DNA of 64,000 nt from positions 5,800,001-5,864,000 of the forward strand of contig NC_135553.1 of the NCBI RefSeq assembly GCF_964340395.1. Direction: 5' to 3'. Each line of letters begins with the position of its first letter. The first letter of the stretch is position 1. The position numbers and the translations under genes are program-made. Positions 1-12,899 of the stretch are shown here, one piece after another. The notes under the pieces were generated by a model. The model was not told the origin of the DNA, did no database searches, and saw only the letters and a program-made list of their open reading frames with translations. The DNA comes from Glandiceps talaboti. Lineage: Eukaryota > Hemichordata > Enteropneusta > Spengelidae.

Positions 1-468
1 AGAGGTACAAGTTAATTTTATGTGGATTAAATGAAAAGTTGTCAAATCCATGTTTTCTTTTCTTATAGGAACCTACTCAATGAATACACCACCATTGTTG
101 GTCTGCAGTAAATGTGACCTTTGACCTACCCAATGAACTCATCCTGTGATTGGTCAGTAGTAAATATGACCTTTGATCCCTGAGTTTATGCAAAGATGTT
201 TATTTGCATCCAATATTGGTGCTCTTCCTGTAGTAGACTGTTTCAGAATGCTTGGATGATATCTCAATGTCCAACTTTTAAGTGAAATATCTTTACATCT
301 AAGACTTAAATTTTGCTAAAAATAGAAAATGACTTATATCAACTTGGCATGAACATATCTGCATAGACGGCCTCAAGGCACATGCACACCAAATTGGAAG
401 TTACGATAAATATGCTATGCGTAATAGAATGGGTTTTCACAAAAATTACAGTCCACAGTCTAATTCTT

Positions 469-850
469 AAAGTTTAAAGTTCAAAGTTCAAAGTTTAAAG
501 TTTATTTATTTTCTAAAGCGCCTTTTCTATTCATTAATATTCAAAAGCACTGTACATACAATATATTTAAAAGCATGGTAAAACAATCAAACAAATAGCG
601 CTAAAAACATCAAATTGGTTACAATAATTACAAAAAGGCTAAAATGACTACGTAGTAAAAGACACATGGTAATAAATTAATACAGCTTATAATATTGTTT
701 AAACAAATGTGTTTTAAGTTCACCTTTAAATAGTTCAACTTCAGTGATCAGCTTTAGTTCTCCAGGAATTGAGTTCCATAACTTTGGTCCACAAATGGCA
801 AGTGTTCTGTCATTTAGTGTATTATAAGATCGAGGTAAAAATCTTAAAAG
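469..850 (-). mobile_element. 5'-truncated non-LTR retrotransposon (LINE) 3' end
   Basis: Read on the minus strand, about 848 down to the stop at 677-679 encodes the classic C-terminal tail of CR1/L2/Jockey-type reverse transcriptase ORFs: GPKLWNSIPGELK, then an amphipathic stretch ending THLFKQYYKLY and a stop. About 200 bp of AT-rich 3' UTR follow, then a short tandem tail of TTTAAACTTTGAAC-like units at 469-510, typical of LINE 3' ends. No catalytic RT residues are present, so this is a dead-on-arrival 5'-truncated copy. The subfamily cannot be fixed from so short a piece. Confidence 0.8.
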
Positions 851-1471
851 TCAGTCTTATTCTTACAATCAAATATTAGCAATTAACAATTGTAAATAGA
901 GTATACTAGTACATGTATATACACCATCTAAAACAATATGATCGTATACTTTATGATAAATCTGAAGATTATCAAAATAAGATTGTAATAATTAGTTTGG
1001 TAGTAGTACCATGACCCTACATGACTAGTCTGTGTTACCTTCCAACATAAACATGTTCTTTAGCAGTTCTGAACGTAGAGCATTCATTATGATATTATTT
1101 CCGATCATTAATTTTGTAATCAATGGAGTAGTTAGACATCTTATCAGGAATTTCTACTGATCGTGAAAATATGTATTGTCCATGGTGGAAGATAATGACA
1201 TCACAAATTTTGCTGATTATACCGCCACCTAGTGGTCAGATGTAACTATGAAATTTGTCATTCTGATGGGGATCGTCAACCAAGACAGATCAAAATCTCA
1301 GTGCTAATAAACTTTGAAGTGTTTGTGTTTTATAACTTGTCTATGCCAATGTATGATTTGATTCATCTTAGCTTCTGAACCCAAACTCTAGAAAGTTTTC
1401 ATGATGCTCAGTCACATCCCTATATATGGAAAGTCATGAATATTTATGTTAGCTCTTCATTTAGGTCAAAG

Positions 1472-2488
1472 CTCAGATGACTAGAAGAACAGACTAGCAA
1501 CGCCTATTGTATTAGGTGTGAATGGGGCTCTTGATAAGGTAATCGGGTAGTGATCGCAGGACAGACGAGGCCCGAAGATCTGTAACATACACTCACAGAT
1601 CATTCACATAGAATTGTTCAATTTTCATGAAACTTCAAATACGGACTTATAATAAATTGGTGAAAATTTCGCTGAGCACTGTCTTTAAATGTATTTGGCG
1701 TACACCCGGAACTGTGACTTAGACACATTCAAAACAACATACTCTACCAATATTTGGTGACCCGATACAACTACAAGTACACACCAATATACATGGAGAT
1801 GTCTGACAGACTGTCAACATATGGTTGGGACTAGCTCCAATAATTGTAGCATTTGTTGCAATTTTGAGGTTTTTTTTTCTGTTTTGTGTTTTTTTCGTTC
1901 TAATGTTTAACTGGAAGCAAACGCTACAATTCCTGTAACGTTAACGCAAATAGACGAGGCCGTGCTGAAAACGTGAGTGAGATGTCAGTGTACTACCCAT
2001 TTCAAAATGCTGCATGCTTTGCTACTTTTACTGATTTTGATGGGATTGGGGTACCTCTGAACATTTCTTGGGTCTTGAAGGCTCTGTAATTAATGTTGGC
2101 GTTAGGAAATGTCTAATTTTTTGGCAGGTAAGGTGTAATTTAGCAGAAAAATCCACCCAACTTTGCGATTCAGATCTAAATTGCTTCTGTCTATTTGTGT
2201 TAATGTTACAGGAATTGTAGTATTTGCTTCAAGTTTAACATCGGACTGAAAAAAAAGCACAAAACAGAAGAAAAACCCTCAAAATCACAACAAATGCTAC
2301 AATTATTGCAGCTAGGTTGGAATGTATCTTGGGACCAAACATTATGTTACTTTATGGGATCAAGTGTAACTTTGTACATAAACAATGGGCTCCTAATCAG
2401 GATTAAAAGATTGTTGCTAAAGGAAATAAGTGACACCATCACACCAAAGAAAAGTCGTGTTGCTAGTCTGTTCTTCTAGTGGTCTGAG
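1472..2488. mobile_element. Foldback-type DNA transposon with long inverted arms
   Basis: The two ends are near-identical inverted repeats that share the core ACTAGAAGAACAGACTAGCA. Similarity between the arms then continues in blocks inward for several hundred bases (left about 1472-1965, right about 2150-2488), including matching poly-T/poly-A stretches and a matching segment around CCTGTAACGTTAACGCAAAT. The 7-bp sequence GTCAAAG flanks both sides directly (1465-1471 and 2489-2495) and reads as a target-site duplication, extendable to 8 bp if one terminal base is reassigned. The middle (about 1966-2150) is not repeated. No transposase frame is visible, so it is non-autonomous. The TSD length would suit a hAT-like or foldback family. 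Confidence 0.8.
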
Positions 2489-4299
2489 GTCAAAGGTACA
2501 GCAATCAGACGCATACACAGTGACAACAATGACCTCCAATGTAGAGTTCATCAAACTTTTCACTTTAGTTTATACTTTAATTGTGGTATGTGCATCATTT
2601 CTTGCTCCCTGATACTCTGACCTAGGTTTTCCAAATATAAAATATGCCTAGCAACAAACACCAAGGCCATAGCAACAACTGAACTGTGTCAATTATAGTG
2701 ATAAGTAGTTTAAAGAATCAATCTTATTGAAAATCTGAAATATGAGAACCATGTGAAACTTTTTCAGTGCAAAATGGGATGAAGATATGAGGGCAAAGTC
2801 AGCGCTCCTTACAGCAGTTTGAATTTCCTGCATATGCATACATTACCCATAATCCTCTTTATATAGTGGACATCTGGCTTTAAGGGGAAGGCTGATTAGC
2901 TACCATGTATCACATCTACAGTGTTTGTTGTTTATGTTCTCTTGTTTATACATCATGTGACGGCTTTACTCCTCAACAAACAAAAAAGACAACATGGAAA
3001 TGTGTTTTCAAATGATAAACAAAACATTTGTGACTTTGACATTTGAATGTGTGTTGTTGCAAGTGTTGTGTAGATATGTTATTGTTCATAAACTTAGCAC
3101 AGATTTAAGAGTGCTAAGGTTTCATTATAACATGGAGAATATATTGTTCATAGTTCCTTGAATCGATAGCACAGTATAATATGGTTACTTTGGAATAACA
3201 AATTTGAAACTAATGCAAGGTTTACATCCGTTTACCATGAACCTTGATCATGCAATGATTAATGATGTTGCGTTAATGTCTGTCTCAGAAACTAGCGGAA
3301 CACTATGTTTGCAAATTGATGGTAGTTGGTATTGCTGAACACTGAAAGAATAACTCTGTGGCACTATAGATCACATCACTTGTGATAAGAACAGTAGCCA
3401 TACTTAAACTTGGGAGTCTAAATGCCCCCTTAATGTCTGGATTAAAGAACTACTGGACTTTGGGACCACTGCAACAAGACCAGCCACAATGTGTCCTGGG
3501 ATAACACCAAGGTTTTAGCCAGAGAACCATCGGCCTGTTTTACGGCAACGTTCTTAACAAGCCTCCCACATTATTTTAGAAATAATAACTCTGGCTTGCG
3601 AGAATGCCAGAGAACAGTACTGGTTAAAACATAAAGTAAAGGAAGCCATCTACATCAGAAAGAGAAGACACATCATGAACAGTGACCAAGCATACAAACT
3701 ACCATCAATTTATGGATTGTCTCACATGGCACAAGCTATGATGAATCTGGAGTGGGGAGGAGGCTTGATCATACTTACAAGAAAATAACAGTCTCAAAGT
3801 TAACACTGAATTGCTGTTATAGATTAAAACAATTAATACCATACTTTTAAAGGATTTTTTAAAAAGTTTTTCCTGTTTGCTATGTGTGGTAAGTAGACCA
3901 TCATAGAAGTGATTTGAGATGTAAAACAAGGATGGAAATGCAGACAGTTTATTAGTAAATCTAACTTTGAAGAAATTTAAGTATCTATTCAACAATGATA
4001 CTACAGAATTAGTCTGTGTTGGATTCTAAGTTTTTCAGTTTGTTGCAATGCTATTTCTGTACTTCAGTGGAATATACTGTATTTCTTGTGTTAATATTAA
4101 AACATTTTGTAACTGAAAATGGCGTGTGTGTGTGTGTGTTGACCGAGCTGTATTAACTGACTGCAAAATTCATATTATTAGTGGGCACACTTACACTGTA
4201 GCAGATGATTGAGAGAGTGCCCTCAACGACAAATTTCACAGTTTACGTTAGTAGCAGTAACAAGGATAGACTCCTGGGTACATGGAGATGATTGGAGCC
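2489..4299. other. AT-rich intergenic DNA, no gene seen
   Basis: No exon with plausible splice sites or protein-like composition was found. A short GT microsatellite lies at 4120-4139. The small open frames here are chance. Confidence 0.5.
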
Positions 4300-4307
4300 A
4301 TGGAGGT

Positions 4308-4507
4308 CACAGGGGCGTGTATTATTGCTTAGATTTCCGTTTTCTTAGGAAAATATCATACGAATCGTGCTGCTACAAATGTATCGATATATAGTACTAC
4401 GTACACTCTCTTTCCCTATACAGGTAGGAATATATATTCAAAAGGTTGTTATATTTAGTCTGTAGACCTGGAAAACAACAATCTATGCAATATTACACGC
4501 CCCTGTG
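4308..4507. mobile_element. hAT-like MITE, copy 1
   Basis: A 200-bp element has terminal inverted repeats beginning CACAGGGGCGTGTATTATTG. The right end is the imperfect reverse complement (about 27 bp). Both sides are flanked by a perfect direct 8-bp duplication, ATGGAGGT (4300-4307 and 4508-4515). An 8-bp TSD and CA(C)AGGGG termini are hallmarks of hAT elements. There is no coding capacity. A second copy in the opposite orientation is at 17790-17994. Confidence 0.88.
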
Positions 4508-4679
4508 ATGGAGGTCAGCGATAGTAACCAAGGGTCAAATTTTCAAACCGAATGCTAGACAAATCAAACGTTGGAGGGATGCAGTCATAGATGTACTTCC
4601 TAAAATATTTCAAAATAACATGGCATGCAACAAAAAACTTTGAGGATAGCTCTGTTTTAGTCATTGAATTTCAAAATTT

Positions 4680-4990
4680 TCGGGGGGGGGGGGGCTCCCG
4701 GGCTCCCGTACTCACCACTTTGCACTGCTCCATTGTATTTTGATTCAAATTTTACCTCGTATCGTCACTATCTCGGCGTGTTACAATTACACCAGAAAGC
4801 ATTCTGTTAGTCCTTGCATTTTTCTTACACTCGGGGGGGGGGGGGTTCCTCCTGTACCCACCCGCATGTGGTTCCTTCAAACTTTGATTCAAACTTTACC
4901 GCCTACTGTGCAATTTTTTTTACGCTACATTCACCTTTATTTTGTTGCTCTTTGGAAAAAAATTGCTGTCGTGGTGTTGAAAAAATGCTG
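4680..4990. repeat. Diverged tandem pair headed by poly-G tracts
   Basis: Two roughly 150-bp stretches each begin with C followed by 12-13 G (about 4680 and 4832). Both contain a TTTGATTCAAA(T/C)TTTACC motif about 70 bp later. A related TTTACCGCCTACT motif recurs near 16514, downstream of another G-tract at 16339. It looks like fragments of a dispersed repeat family; type unknown. Confidence 0.4.
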
Positions 4991-4999
4991 GGTCAAAAT

Positions 5000-7130
5000 T
5001 CTCCAGGCCCCCCGAAATCAAATGGTTTACCGCTTAGTTATATTACAGTGTTTGTTGATTTTAGTAATCTTGACACGATTCACGATTTTGTACAATACCA
5101 CACGAGGTTGGGTTTACTGTTAAAAGGTATAAGTAATTATATTCAAATTCGATGGAAATCAATGACAAGATGTATGATGCAATGACACTTGCAATATTTG
5201 GAATGAAATGCGAAACAATTACTTTCCCTCCAGCCATATTCCGATAAGAAAAGAAACACGCTCTAGTCGCGTATAGACCCCAAAACAAACACATTCAAAA
5301 AAAGATAACGCGACTATTAACTGTACAGCCTCATAAAATTTGTTGTCGGAGGTGATAACGAATATACACACTATTATAAATTTCCTTGCTTGTTGGATTA
5401 CTAAATGACTATCGACATATGTTTGGGAAATATCCACGGACCACGCATGAAGCATGTCAACATTTTTATAACATCATAAAAGTACTGGTGGCCATATAGA
5501 TGACAAATAATGGACATTTATTTTGCAACTTCGTTTCAATGGGTTTTTTTAAGTAAGAAAACGTGAAAGTACTATCAACCAAATTCGTGTTAAATTATAA
5601 AAGACTAAAATGTTCGTAAATGTTTGTTATTGTACATACAATGACAAACATTTTTTTAAATGTCACTTGTCATTTTGTTGAGTTACAGACGGGGGTTTAG
5701 TATACGTTGTTTCACATTGTTTTTTCAAAGTTTTTTTTTTCCCAAAATGAATTACCCATTTGTCATCCATATGACCACTTTTATGGTTGGATTGATTGTT
5801 GTCTTTGACATCGAGTCTCAAGATGTCCTTGACAGAGCTGATTCTATACCTCGTTATTTTATTTAGACTAATGGTTTGATGATTCCATGAAATAATTTGC
5901 TTACTCTGAAACTGACGTCATCGAATCATTGTTTCCAATGGCGACAGACATATCAATCTCTATTGCCTTGTTAGTTTATTTCCTTCCTACATTGTTGGAT
6001 TTTTTTGTTCATGTGAAAGTGTTCACCTCTTCGTTTGTTATTTATTTTGCCGTTCTGAAAGTGATCGTTTCTTCCTACGTGACCACTCTCAAAAACGACA
6101 GATCAAAAACAAACCACAATATAAGAAATCTACCCTTGTTCCTACGCCAGATTTTAATCAGATTCGAGATATATTGGCCATTATTGAACAGAACACAGTA
6201 ATCGGCTATTGGTTCAATTCGTGTTTGGCCTGAAAATGGAAAATAAAATAAACCAAGAATAGTAGAGTATAGTTCCATGTAAATTAATCTATCTTACAAG
6301 CAAAATACAGCAATGGGTCTTTTTTATACACGAAACCCTCCTTTCAGTAATCTGTACCTGTTATGTTCATCGACTGAATGACAAACTCTTAAAACCACAT
6401 CAATAATCGAATGACATCACAAATCAAACAAATCAATGTGAATTACACGATGTAGTGCAGTGACGCTATCATCTGTCACTATAATCGCCTCGCCATTTAC
6501 AACTCATCTGCCACTTTTCATTTGCTTTTATCTTTTGTGAATTAAGCAAAAACAAGTACACGTAATTCCGTGTTGATAAAGTGATTGGAGAGAGTTTATT
6601 CAATTCACATATTGCTCTGTAAATATTCATTAGTCTGCCTCCGCTGTATATTTTACTAGGGGGTTAATAATTTTCTTGTCGGTGTATTTTTATACAGTCT
6701 GGTATTTAATTTGGGATTTGATGAGGAAGTAAATTTTCTCGCGTTACTTAGCATTAATTTTCATGTTGAGGTGTGTTGTCATGGCAATAAAGCCATAGTG
6801 TTATATATGCGATACTAAGGCATTAAGTAAACGCGAGCAAAGCTCGTAAAACTGTAAGTATTGGGTGTCAGAGGGGCGACTCGAAGATGTCTTAAAAAAT
6901 CATAAATACCCCGAACGGCTTTTCTACAGAGAGATAAAAATAAATCTGTGAAGTTATGACTGTTTTCAAACATTAATGAATGTCATTTCAACGGAAGTTG
7001 TTATAATATTACTCAGATAGGGTTTTTATTACGTGGGAGATCAGTTTCTGTCGCTTATATATGTGTGTGAATATTTTTACTGGAATTTAGAAATGAGGTA
7101 TTGCATACTAGTTTGTGAAATGTACACAAT
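5000..7130. other. Intergenic DNA, nothing recognised
   Basis: Several short open frames occur on both strands, but none shows conserved motifs, codon bias or splice context. A short stretch around 6826-6850 is self-complementary (GAGCAAAGCTC). Confidence 0.5.
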
Positions 7131-7134
7131 GTTA

Positions 7135-7140
7135 TTTATT
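7135..7140 (-). terminator. Polyadenylation signal of the folate-receptor-like gene
   Basis: AATAAA on the minus strand, about 23 bp downstream of the stop codon of the 7163-7897 gene. This supports the frame ending there with a very short 3' UTR. Confidence 0.55.
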
Positions 7141-7162
7141 CACATTTCATAGGACAATATGT

Positions 7163-7897
7163 TTATTTCACGTTTCGTTCAGTCTGATTCCCATGGGAAT
7201 GCATAGGTGATATACTAGAAAACATATATTGCTTGGTGATATTTGAATCTTCGTAGAAAAGAGCCACAAAAACGCAAACTATGTAAAGGAATAAATCGAA
7301 AGTCTGTACCGAGGATTTATCTTCAGCATAACTATCAGGATCGTATGTAAAACAGTCCGATGAATTCACTCGCAGCACTTTAAATTTTCTGGAGACGCAA
7401 AATTCGCGTCCAGTCGTGTATAAATCCTTAATACGTTGCCCTTTAAGGCTAGCTTCTGCACAAGCGGTGAAAATGCCGTCACAGAAATCTTCACAAACTG
7501 TTAAGGTTTCCATCTTATAAAACATATATTGTTCAGGTGAACATACATAACACATTAAGAAGTTCAAATATTTGATACATCTTTCCTGTGCACCGTCAGG
7601 CGGTGGAATTCCATCGAATATCATGTCGATTTCCTCTTGATGGCAGCAGGAGAACTCCTTATACCACGTACAGTTTTTTAAGAAGGGTTCTCTCACCGGG
7701 GCACGGTTCCCAAAATAAGGACAGTATGCAGGTATCTTCTCCTTTTCATCTTTACTCTTTTCGTCGTGTTCAGTGTACCGGTAATGTGCACCCGTTACAT
7801 AACAGTGTGATAAAATTACACAAACCGTGTAAAACGCGATTAGATGGACATAGTTCTGTGACGTTCTGCACTTTGATGACAGTACTTGTGTATCCAT
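7163..7897 (-). CDS. Folate-receptor-like secreted cysteine-rich protein
   Basis: A 244-aa intronless frame starts at the only suitable ATG (7897). Residues 17-31 are a hydrophobic leader, although 16 residues precede it, which is long for a signal peptide. Residues 59-182 carry about 12 cysteines in the folate-receptor-type arrangement: an early Cys, TWYKEFSCC, FLMCYVCSPEQ, then TVCEDFCDGIFTAC and a late REFC...SSDC pair. The CC and CxxCSP patterns match the Folate_rec domain shared by folate receptors, riboflavin-binding protein, retbindin, Juno and the N-terminus of HHIP/HHIPL. A second hydrophobic run (about 199-215) could be a GPI signal or membrane anchor, but 29 mostly polar residues follow it, which is unusual for GPI. 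AATAAA on the minus strand (7135-7140) lies 23 bp past the stop. Ligand cannot be inferred; it may bind a vitamin or a protein. Confidence 0.8.
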   Translation of the reverse strand: MDTQVLSSKCRTSQNYVHLIAFYTVCVILSHCYVTGAHYRYTEHDEKSKDEKEKIPAYCPYFGNRAPVREPFLKNCTWYKEFSCCHQEEIDMIFDGIPPPDGAQERCIKYLNFLMCYVCSPEQYMFYKMETLTVCEDFCDGIFTACAEASLKGQRIKDLYTTGREFCVSRKFKVLRVNSSDCFTYDPDSYAEDKSSVQTFDLFLYIVCVFVALFYEDSNITKQYMFSSISPMHSHGNQTERNVK

Positions 7898-10800
7898 GGT
7901 AACAAATATACTAGTTGTTTATTGTTCCTAATCAACAACAAAATGTATCCTATTACAGAATTGAAAATATAAAAACAAACACATTAAAATAAGTGTAGAT
8001 TATTCGAGTTTGAGGATCTTGTAAGTTTATGAACCTTCGCGAGTGATCCGGTCTTTAAGCGTAGAACGCGAAGGCAGACTCAGGTAAAGGTATCCCAAAA
8101 GTCGAATTTCAAAAGTTACATCAGTCGGAAATTAGTTGCTTCAACGGTCGATACTGCGAACTTGAATCGATGATGTCAACACACTTTTGAGGTTCAAACA
8201 TTAAAAAGTCAGGGGTATTCATGCAACAAAACCTTTAAGTTCCCTCACAGTGTACATTTACTCTAGCAGTTTGCAGCGTCTACTAACGAAACACAATGAT
8301 AGCGAGTGATACGTAAGTTTATTTTGGATGGTTAGGTGTCCCTAGAGACTGTAAGCCATCCTATATGATGATGAATTGTGACAGCAGATATGTAGATTAC
8401 ATGCGTTCATGGATGATATCGGCAGACAGCGCATCTATCAGGTCATTATATCAGGAGAACGCAAACGACTGCAGTGATTTGACCCGAAGATAGCAACAAT
8501 CGTACCTTTACAATACACTTATCTTTTCCTGTGTATATATATGCCACTGGACAGCACCAATCACATATGTATTTTGCATGTCCTATGAAAAAGTAAGATT
8601 TCAGTGTCGGTATGACAAGATGTGTTGATGCCTAGAGCAAAATTCCGCATTAAAATGACGCCGCTGATTCTTACACGTGGGATGAAAGGATTGTCAAAAA
8701 CATCAAATTTCTTGTCGTGTCATCCGAGTCAAATCCAACTTTGTCAATTTCATTGTATATTGCAGGTGACCATACTGTGCTATCGTGTTTCAGATCTCCT
8801 CTATTTTGCACATTTTTCTTCGCAACGAAATTGCTTTCATCGTTTCTTCGTACCCTTTCCTTCTTTCATCACGATCCTTCTAAACGAACTCGATCATAGC
8901 TGGAGATCTGTCGATTTCTGTCACTTGTCAGCTTTGTATATAGTGACCCTACTGTGGGTGATTGCTGATAAAGCTATCGGCTGCACTACGGTTGCCACAC
9001 AACTGACAACCGAGAGTCGTTGTGTTTAGCTGCTGGCACAATCAATCACGGTAAGTGTCCAGATGATTCTAAACTATCGCGGTCATTGTCTACGTTAAAG
9101 GTCACACAAGGTCGATTTTTATACTCCTACGTTCATTCTGACGTCTTCGTGATCGTCTTCGATCGATCGACCAGCTTTGTGTACTTCGGATGTCATACAA
9201 TCAAGACGAATACAAAACACAAGTCTAATGAAAAAACCGCCTTCGGGTATTTAACTCTTGCAAAGGTACTTCCTCTTGGGATAGTGAAACCACAGTCACA
9301 TCAACTCCCAAAAAGCTGTCAAGGTGAAATCGTAACTTTATCCCCACGCTGTGAATCTGCAAAACGAAAGGCTATCAGAGATCTTTGCGCGAAAGCAGTC
9401 CGATACAATATTCCATTATCGTCGAAGTCGATTTTAATCCGTTGATTTCTTCATAACCTATATGTTGTGTTTGATATCGTCGAACTGGAGGCAAAGTGTC
9501 GCTCTCTACCTATAAAAAGTAGTGTTCAAATACACGCAGACGTTTGATGAATAGAACATCAACGCGGTTTGTTATTTCGCATGGTGTACCGTCACAGGGA
9601 TCCGGTGTGAACTAGGTGTCACTATGCAACCTACTATATATGTATTAAAAGCTTAGGCGAGGATTGGAGCTACGATCCGTGACCAACTTATGAATAAAGC
9701 CTACATGCATTTACTTACACAGCGTAATGCATATGCATAGATGCATCACAATGTATTGTTGTAAGTACCACGTGCTAAAATTGTGAGAGAGATAGCAGTT
9801 TTGTCTTTGCAGAAACCACGACGTGTGATACGTCACTGTGTATGGTCGATAACACAGTGATGCCAATCAGGAATTTGATGACGTCGCTTAAGCAGGGCTG
9901 CAGTTGGCCTATTAATATTTCACGTACAGCAATCTTGAAGGAGTAGTGAACCGAAACCGACACAGAGATGGCGTCTTGTCAACTCACCTGAGGAAATTCC
10001 TTAATGTATATTGCATTACCGTTACTTACCGCATTAATATATCAATTAACAAAGATCAGCAAACAAAACAACACAAAACAAAACAATATTTTTAATTTAA
10101 GAAATAGAAGATGAAATATTAACAAAGATGAAAAGCTGTTAATTTCAACTTGAAGTGGCAATATGGATGAGAAATTGGTATTTATTTTGGATATTTTTAA
10201 TTTACACAAATAACTTTGCTGAGAATAAGACGATGACGTAAAAACCTATATAAAATGTAAAACGTTTGTTGTTGTACTATTGGAAGTGGTTTGTTAACAA
10301 ACGAGAAAACAGAATATTTATGAACAGTAATTCTTATATATATCATATATAGCAATACGACAGACGCATGCGCAGATCCGACGTGACGTAGTGATTACGT
10401 GTGTTTACCTAGTTTGATTATAAATAACTTCGTTACATACAAAAACAAATTTTTTTTTTTACACTTTTTTTAGAAGTTTCAAACACGGACTTAGACTATA
10501 TTGTTTCAAATCGTTTCCTCAAGATGAAAAAAATAGTTTTATTAATAAAAAAAATCCAGAATAAATATATACTCATTTCTCATCCATATTGTTATAGAAT
10601 CACAAGATAGTCTATAAACAATTGGATGGACATCCACTCAGTCTGAAAAGAACTTCTTTGGGTAAAATTCATCATCGTGATCGACAAAAAATAGTAAAGA
10701 AGCTGAACAAACAGTCAAATTACTCCCTCTCTCTATCTTTCTCTCTCTAGAGAAAGATGTTTTGAAAGATTCCCGTATTTATATCCGCTATCAGTCTAAA

Positions 10801-11230
10801 GTAGAACTTCAAATTACAAATGCCTATAGGGCGATGAAGATATTGAAGTTATTAACTTTTGAACCTAAATGTCACGGAAAACATTGAAACGTTACATTTA
10901 TCGTAAATTTGATGTGTTGCTATGTGCAGTAGTTCACTTTGTCATTTTCTAATTCTGTGATTACGTGAGTATGTTTGATCTCTGAATTGAGTACATTTTA
11001 CCATCGCGTTTTAACAAAAGACGTCATATTAATACTCTTCATAATATTACGTCGCACGATTTTCCATTATGTAAAACAATATAAGGATTAATTCCCATTT
11101 CGTAACTGTTAATACGTGTATTGTATAAAAAGACGTGTCATTTCTATTAATTTGTGGTAGCTTCATCAACTTGTAAATCTATGACCTATGACTTGAAGGT
11201 CACACCGTGTCACATGACTGATTATCTATT
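7898..11230. other. Upstream region of the folate-receptor-like gene; no second gene supported
   Basis: About 8.0-9.6 kb is less AT-rich than its surroundings and has two overlapping open frames on the plus strand (8622-9029 and 9020-9445). Neither has recognisable motifs or a convincing composition. It may hold the promoter and 5' UTR of the minus-strand gene. The rest is AT-rich with nothing recognised. Confidence 0.4.
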
Positions 11231-11235
11231 TGATT

Positions 11236-11513
11236 GCGCGACCATTCATTTGATTGATTGATTTATTTGTTTGTTTCTTTGTTGGTAGATTGGTTGGTTT
11301 GTACATGGTCAGTTGACCGACCGATTGACTGACTGACTGACTGACTGACTGACTAACTGACTGATGAATTGATTTATTTATTGATTGAGTGATTGACTAA
11401 TTGATTGATTATAGATTGATCGATTGTTTGCTAGATTGAGTCACCGTTGATTGATTAATTGATTGATTGATTGATTGATTGGTTGGTTGGTTGGTTGGTT
11501 GGTTGGTTGATTG
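11236..11513. repeat. Degenerate TGAT/TGAC/TGGT tetranucleotide satellite
   Basis: Interleaved runs of TTGA, CTGA and TTGG units (for example GACTGACTGACTGACTGACT at about 11327 and TTGGTTGGTTGG at about 11480). It is a compound tetranucleotide microsatellite whose unit drifts along the array. Confidence 0.85.
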
Positions 11514-12738
11514 TATTGCCTAAAGGCTCGAGAAATACAACACAATGTATCCAAGTGCTATATATGTTATTCACATTTAAAGGTTAACCACTGCAGGCGG
11601 CATCCAAGTAATTCACTTCATTTGAATCGTTCCTAGTGATCTGTATCAAGTATATAAAACTAATTGTATTTGTTGGTCACATTTCTCTGATGATACTCAA
11701 CCAGTGCAACCGCATGACCACAGAGAAAAAATCACACATGCGCAACTGATGACGGTGACGCTTTAACATTGGTAATTACGATTACAATTTCGATCTGACA
11801 TGAAAATGAAAATCGAAAACCATTACTATCTTACATTATCAGACATTTTGTAACTTTATTCATATAGAATGTTACGTTATCGTATCATCTGGGTTCAAAG
11901 CTATAAAGTGCAAACTGTTGGAATTGTCGACAAGGGACTCATTGCCTGCTTATATGCTTATAGAAGCATACTTATCATACATAGAACAAAAGGTCGTGTC
12001 ATAAAGTTCTGTTATTGTGAAAACATACCTAGCTAGCTATTTGCATATCTAAGTTAACACAAGACGCATAAGGATCATAGTTTTTAATCATTCACACAGA
12101 CATTAAATCTTTAGATGCATTTTGGGGAAAAAAATATTTGCTTTGTCTCTCATAAATAGTTATGATTTTCATGCGCAGTTTAGAAGTCTCAAAGTGTTTT
12201 TCAAGTCCCCCACACATGAAATTATCCTGTCGATATCCAACTCAATGACTCATTGCAAATTCTCGTCAGCCCGAGTAAAAAGGTTTCGCTATCGTATCAT
12301 CAAACTTTGAAAGCTTACAAGGGGAGCACCACTATGTTGGAAATAAATTCACTTTCGTTATCAGTGAGTTATTTTGGACAGTTGCATCAGTTCGCTTCAT
12401 TTACGTCACTCACATTTTCGGAGATATACATAGTCGAAACAGTCACAGAATCTTTATTCTAGTATACATCTACATTGGTTTGAAAAGAAAGAGACGCGTG
12501 GCCGGCCATAGAGCTAGAGGATATATTTTTCACACGGTATTTTAAATTATTCAATTTTTTTCTCGAAAAACGTGATAATATATTTGTTTGGTACCACCAC
12601 AGAATACCACTTCTTAACAACTGAATTCTAAAAACTAACTTTTGATATAATTTAAGAATCCTGTCGACAATAAACACTCCTCCTATAGAAAGGGTACATA
12701 TTGCATGTATATTCACCGGTGAACGAAATCACGTATGC

Positions 12739-12771
12739 TTCGTTGAGTGTTTGCTTACAATACTCAACGAA
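12739..12771. repeat. Short perfect hairpin
   Basis: TTCGTTGAGTGTT and AATACTCAACGAA form a 13-bp stem (one G-T pair) with a 7-nt loop. Weaker flanking pairing extends it outward (TGAACGAAA versus TTTTGTTTCA). Confidence 0.6.
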
Positions 12772-12899
12772 ACTTTTGTTTCACGGAAATTAAATATATG
12801 ATGAATAGAATGTAAGATGATAAGGTTATAATGGCTACTTTATAATCTATATAGCTTAATAGCACATGATATTATTATAATATTTATACATATATCTAA

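Noticed and set aside
8622-9445. Two overlapping plus-strand frames of 135 and 141 codons
   Set aside because: No recognisable motif, no splice context, and the region is only slightly richer in GC. Probably chance, perhaps 5' flank of the minus-strand gene.
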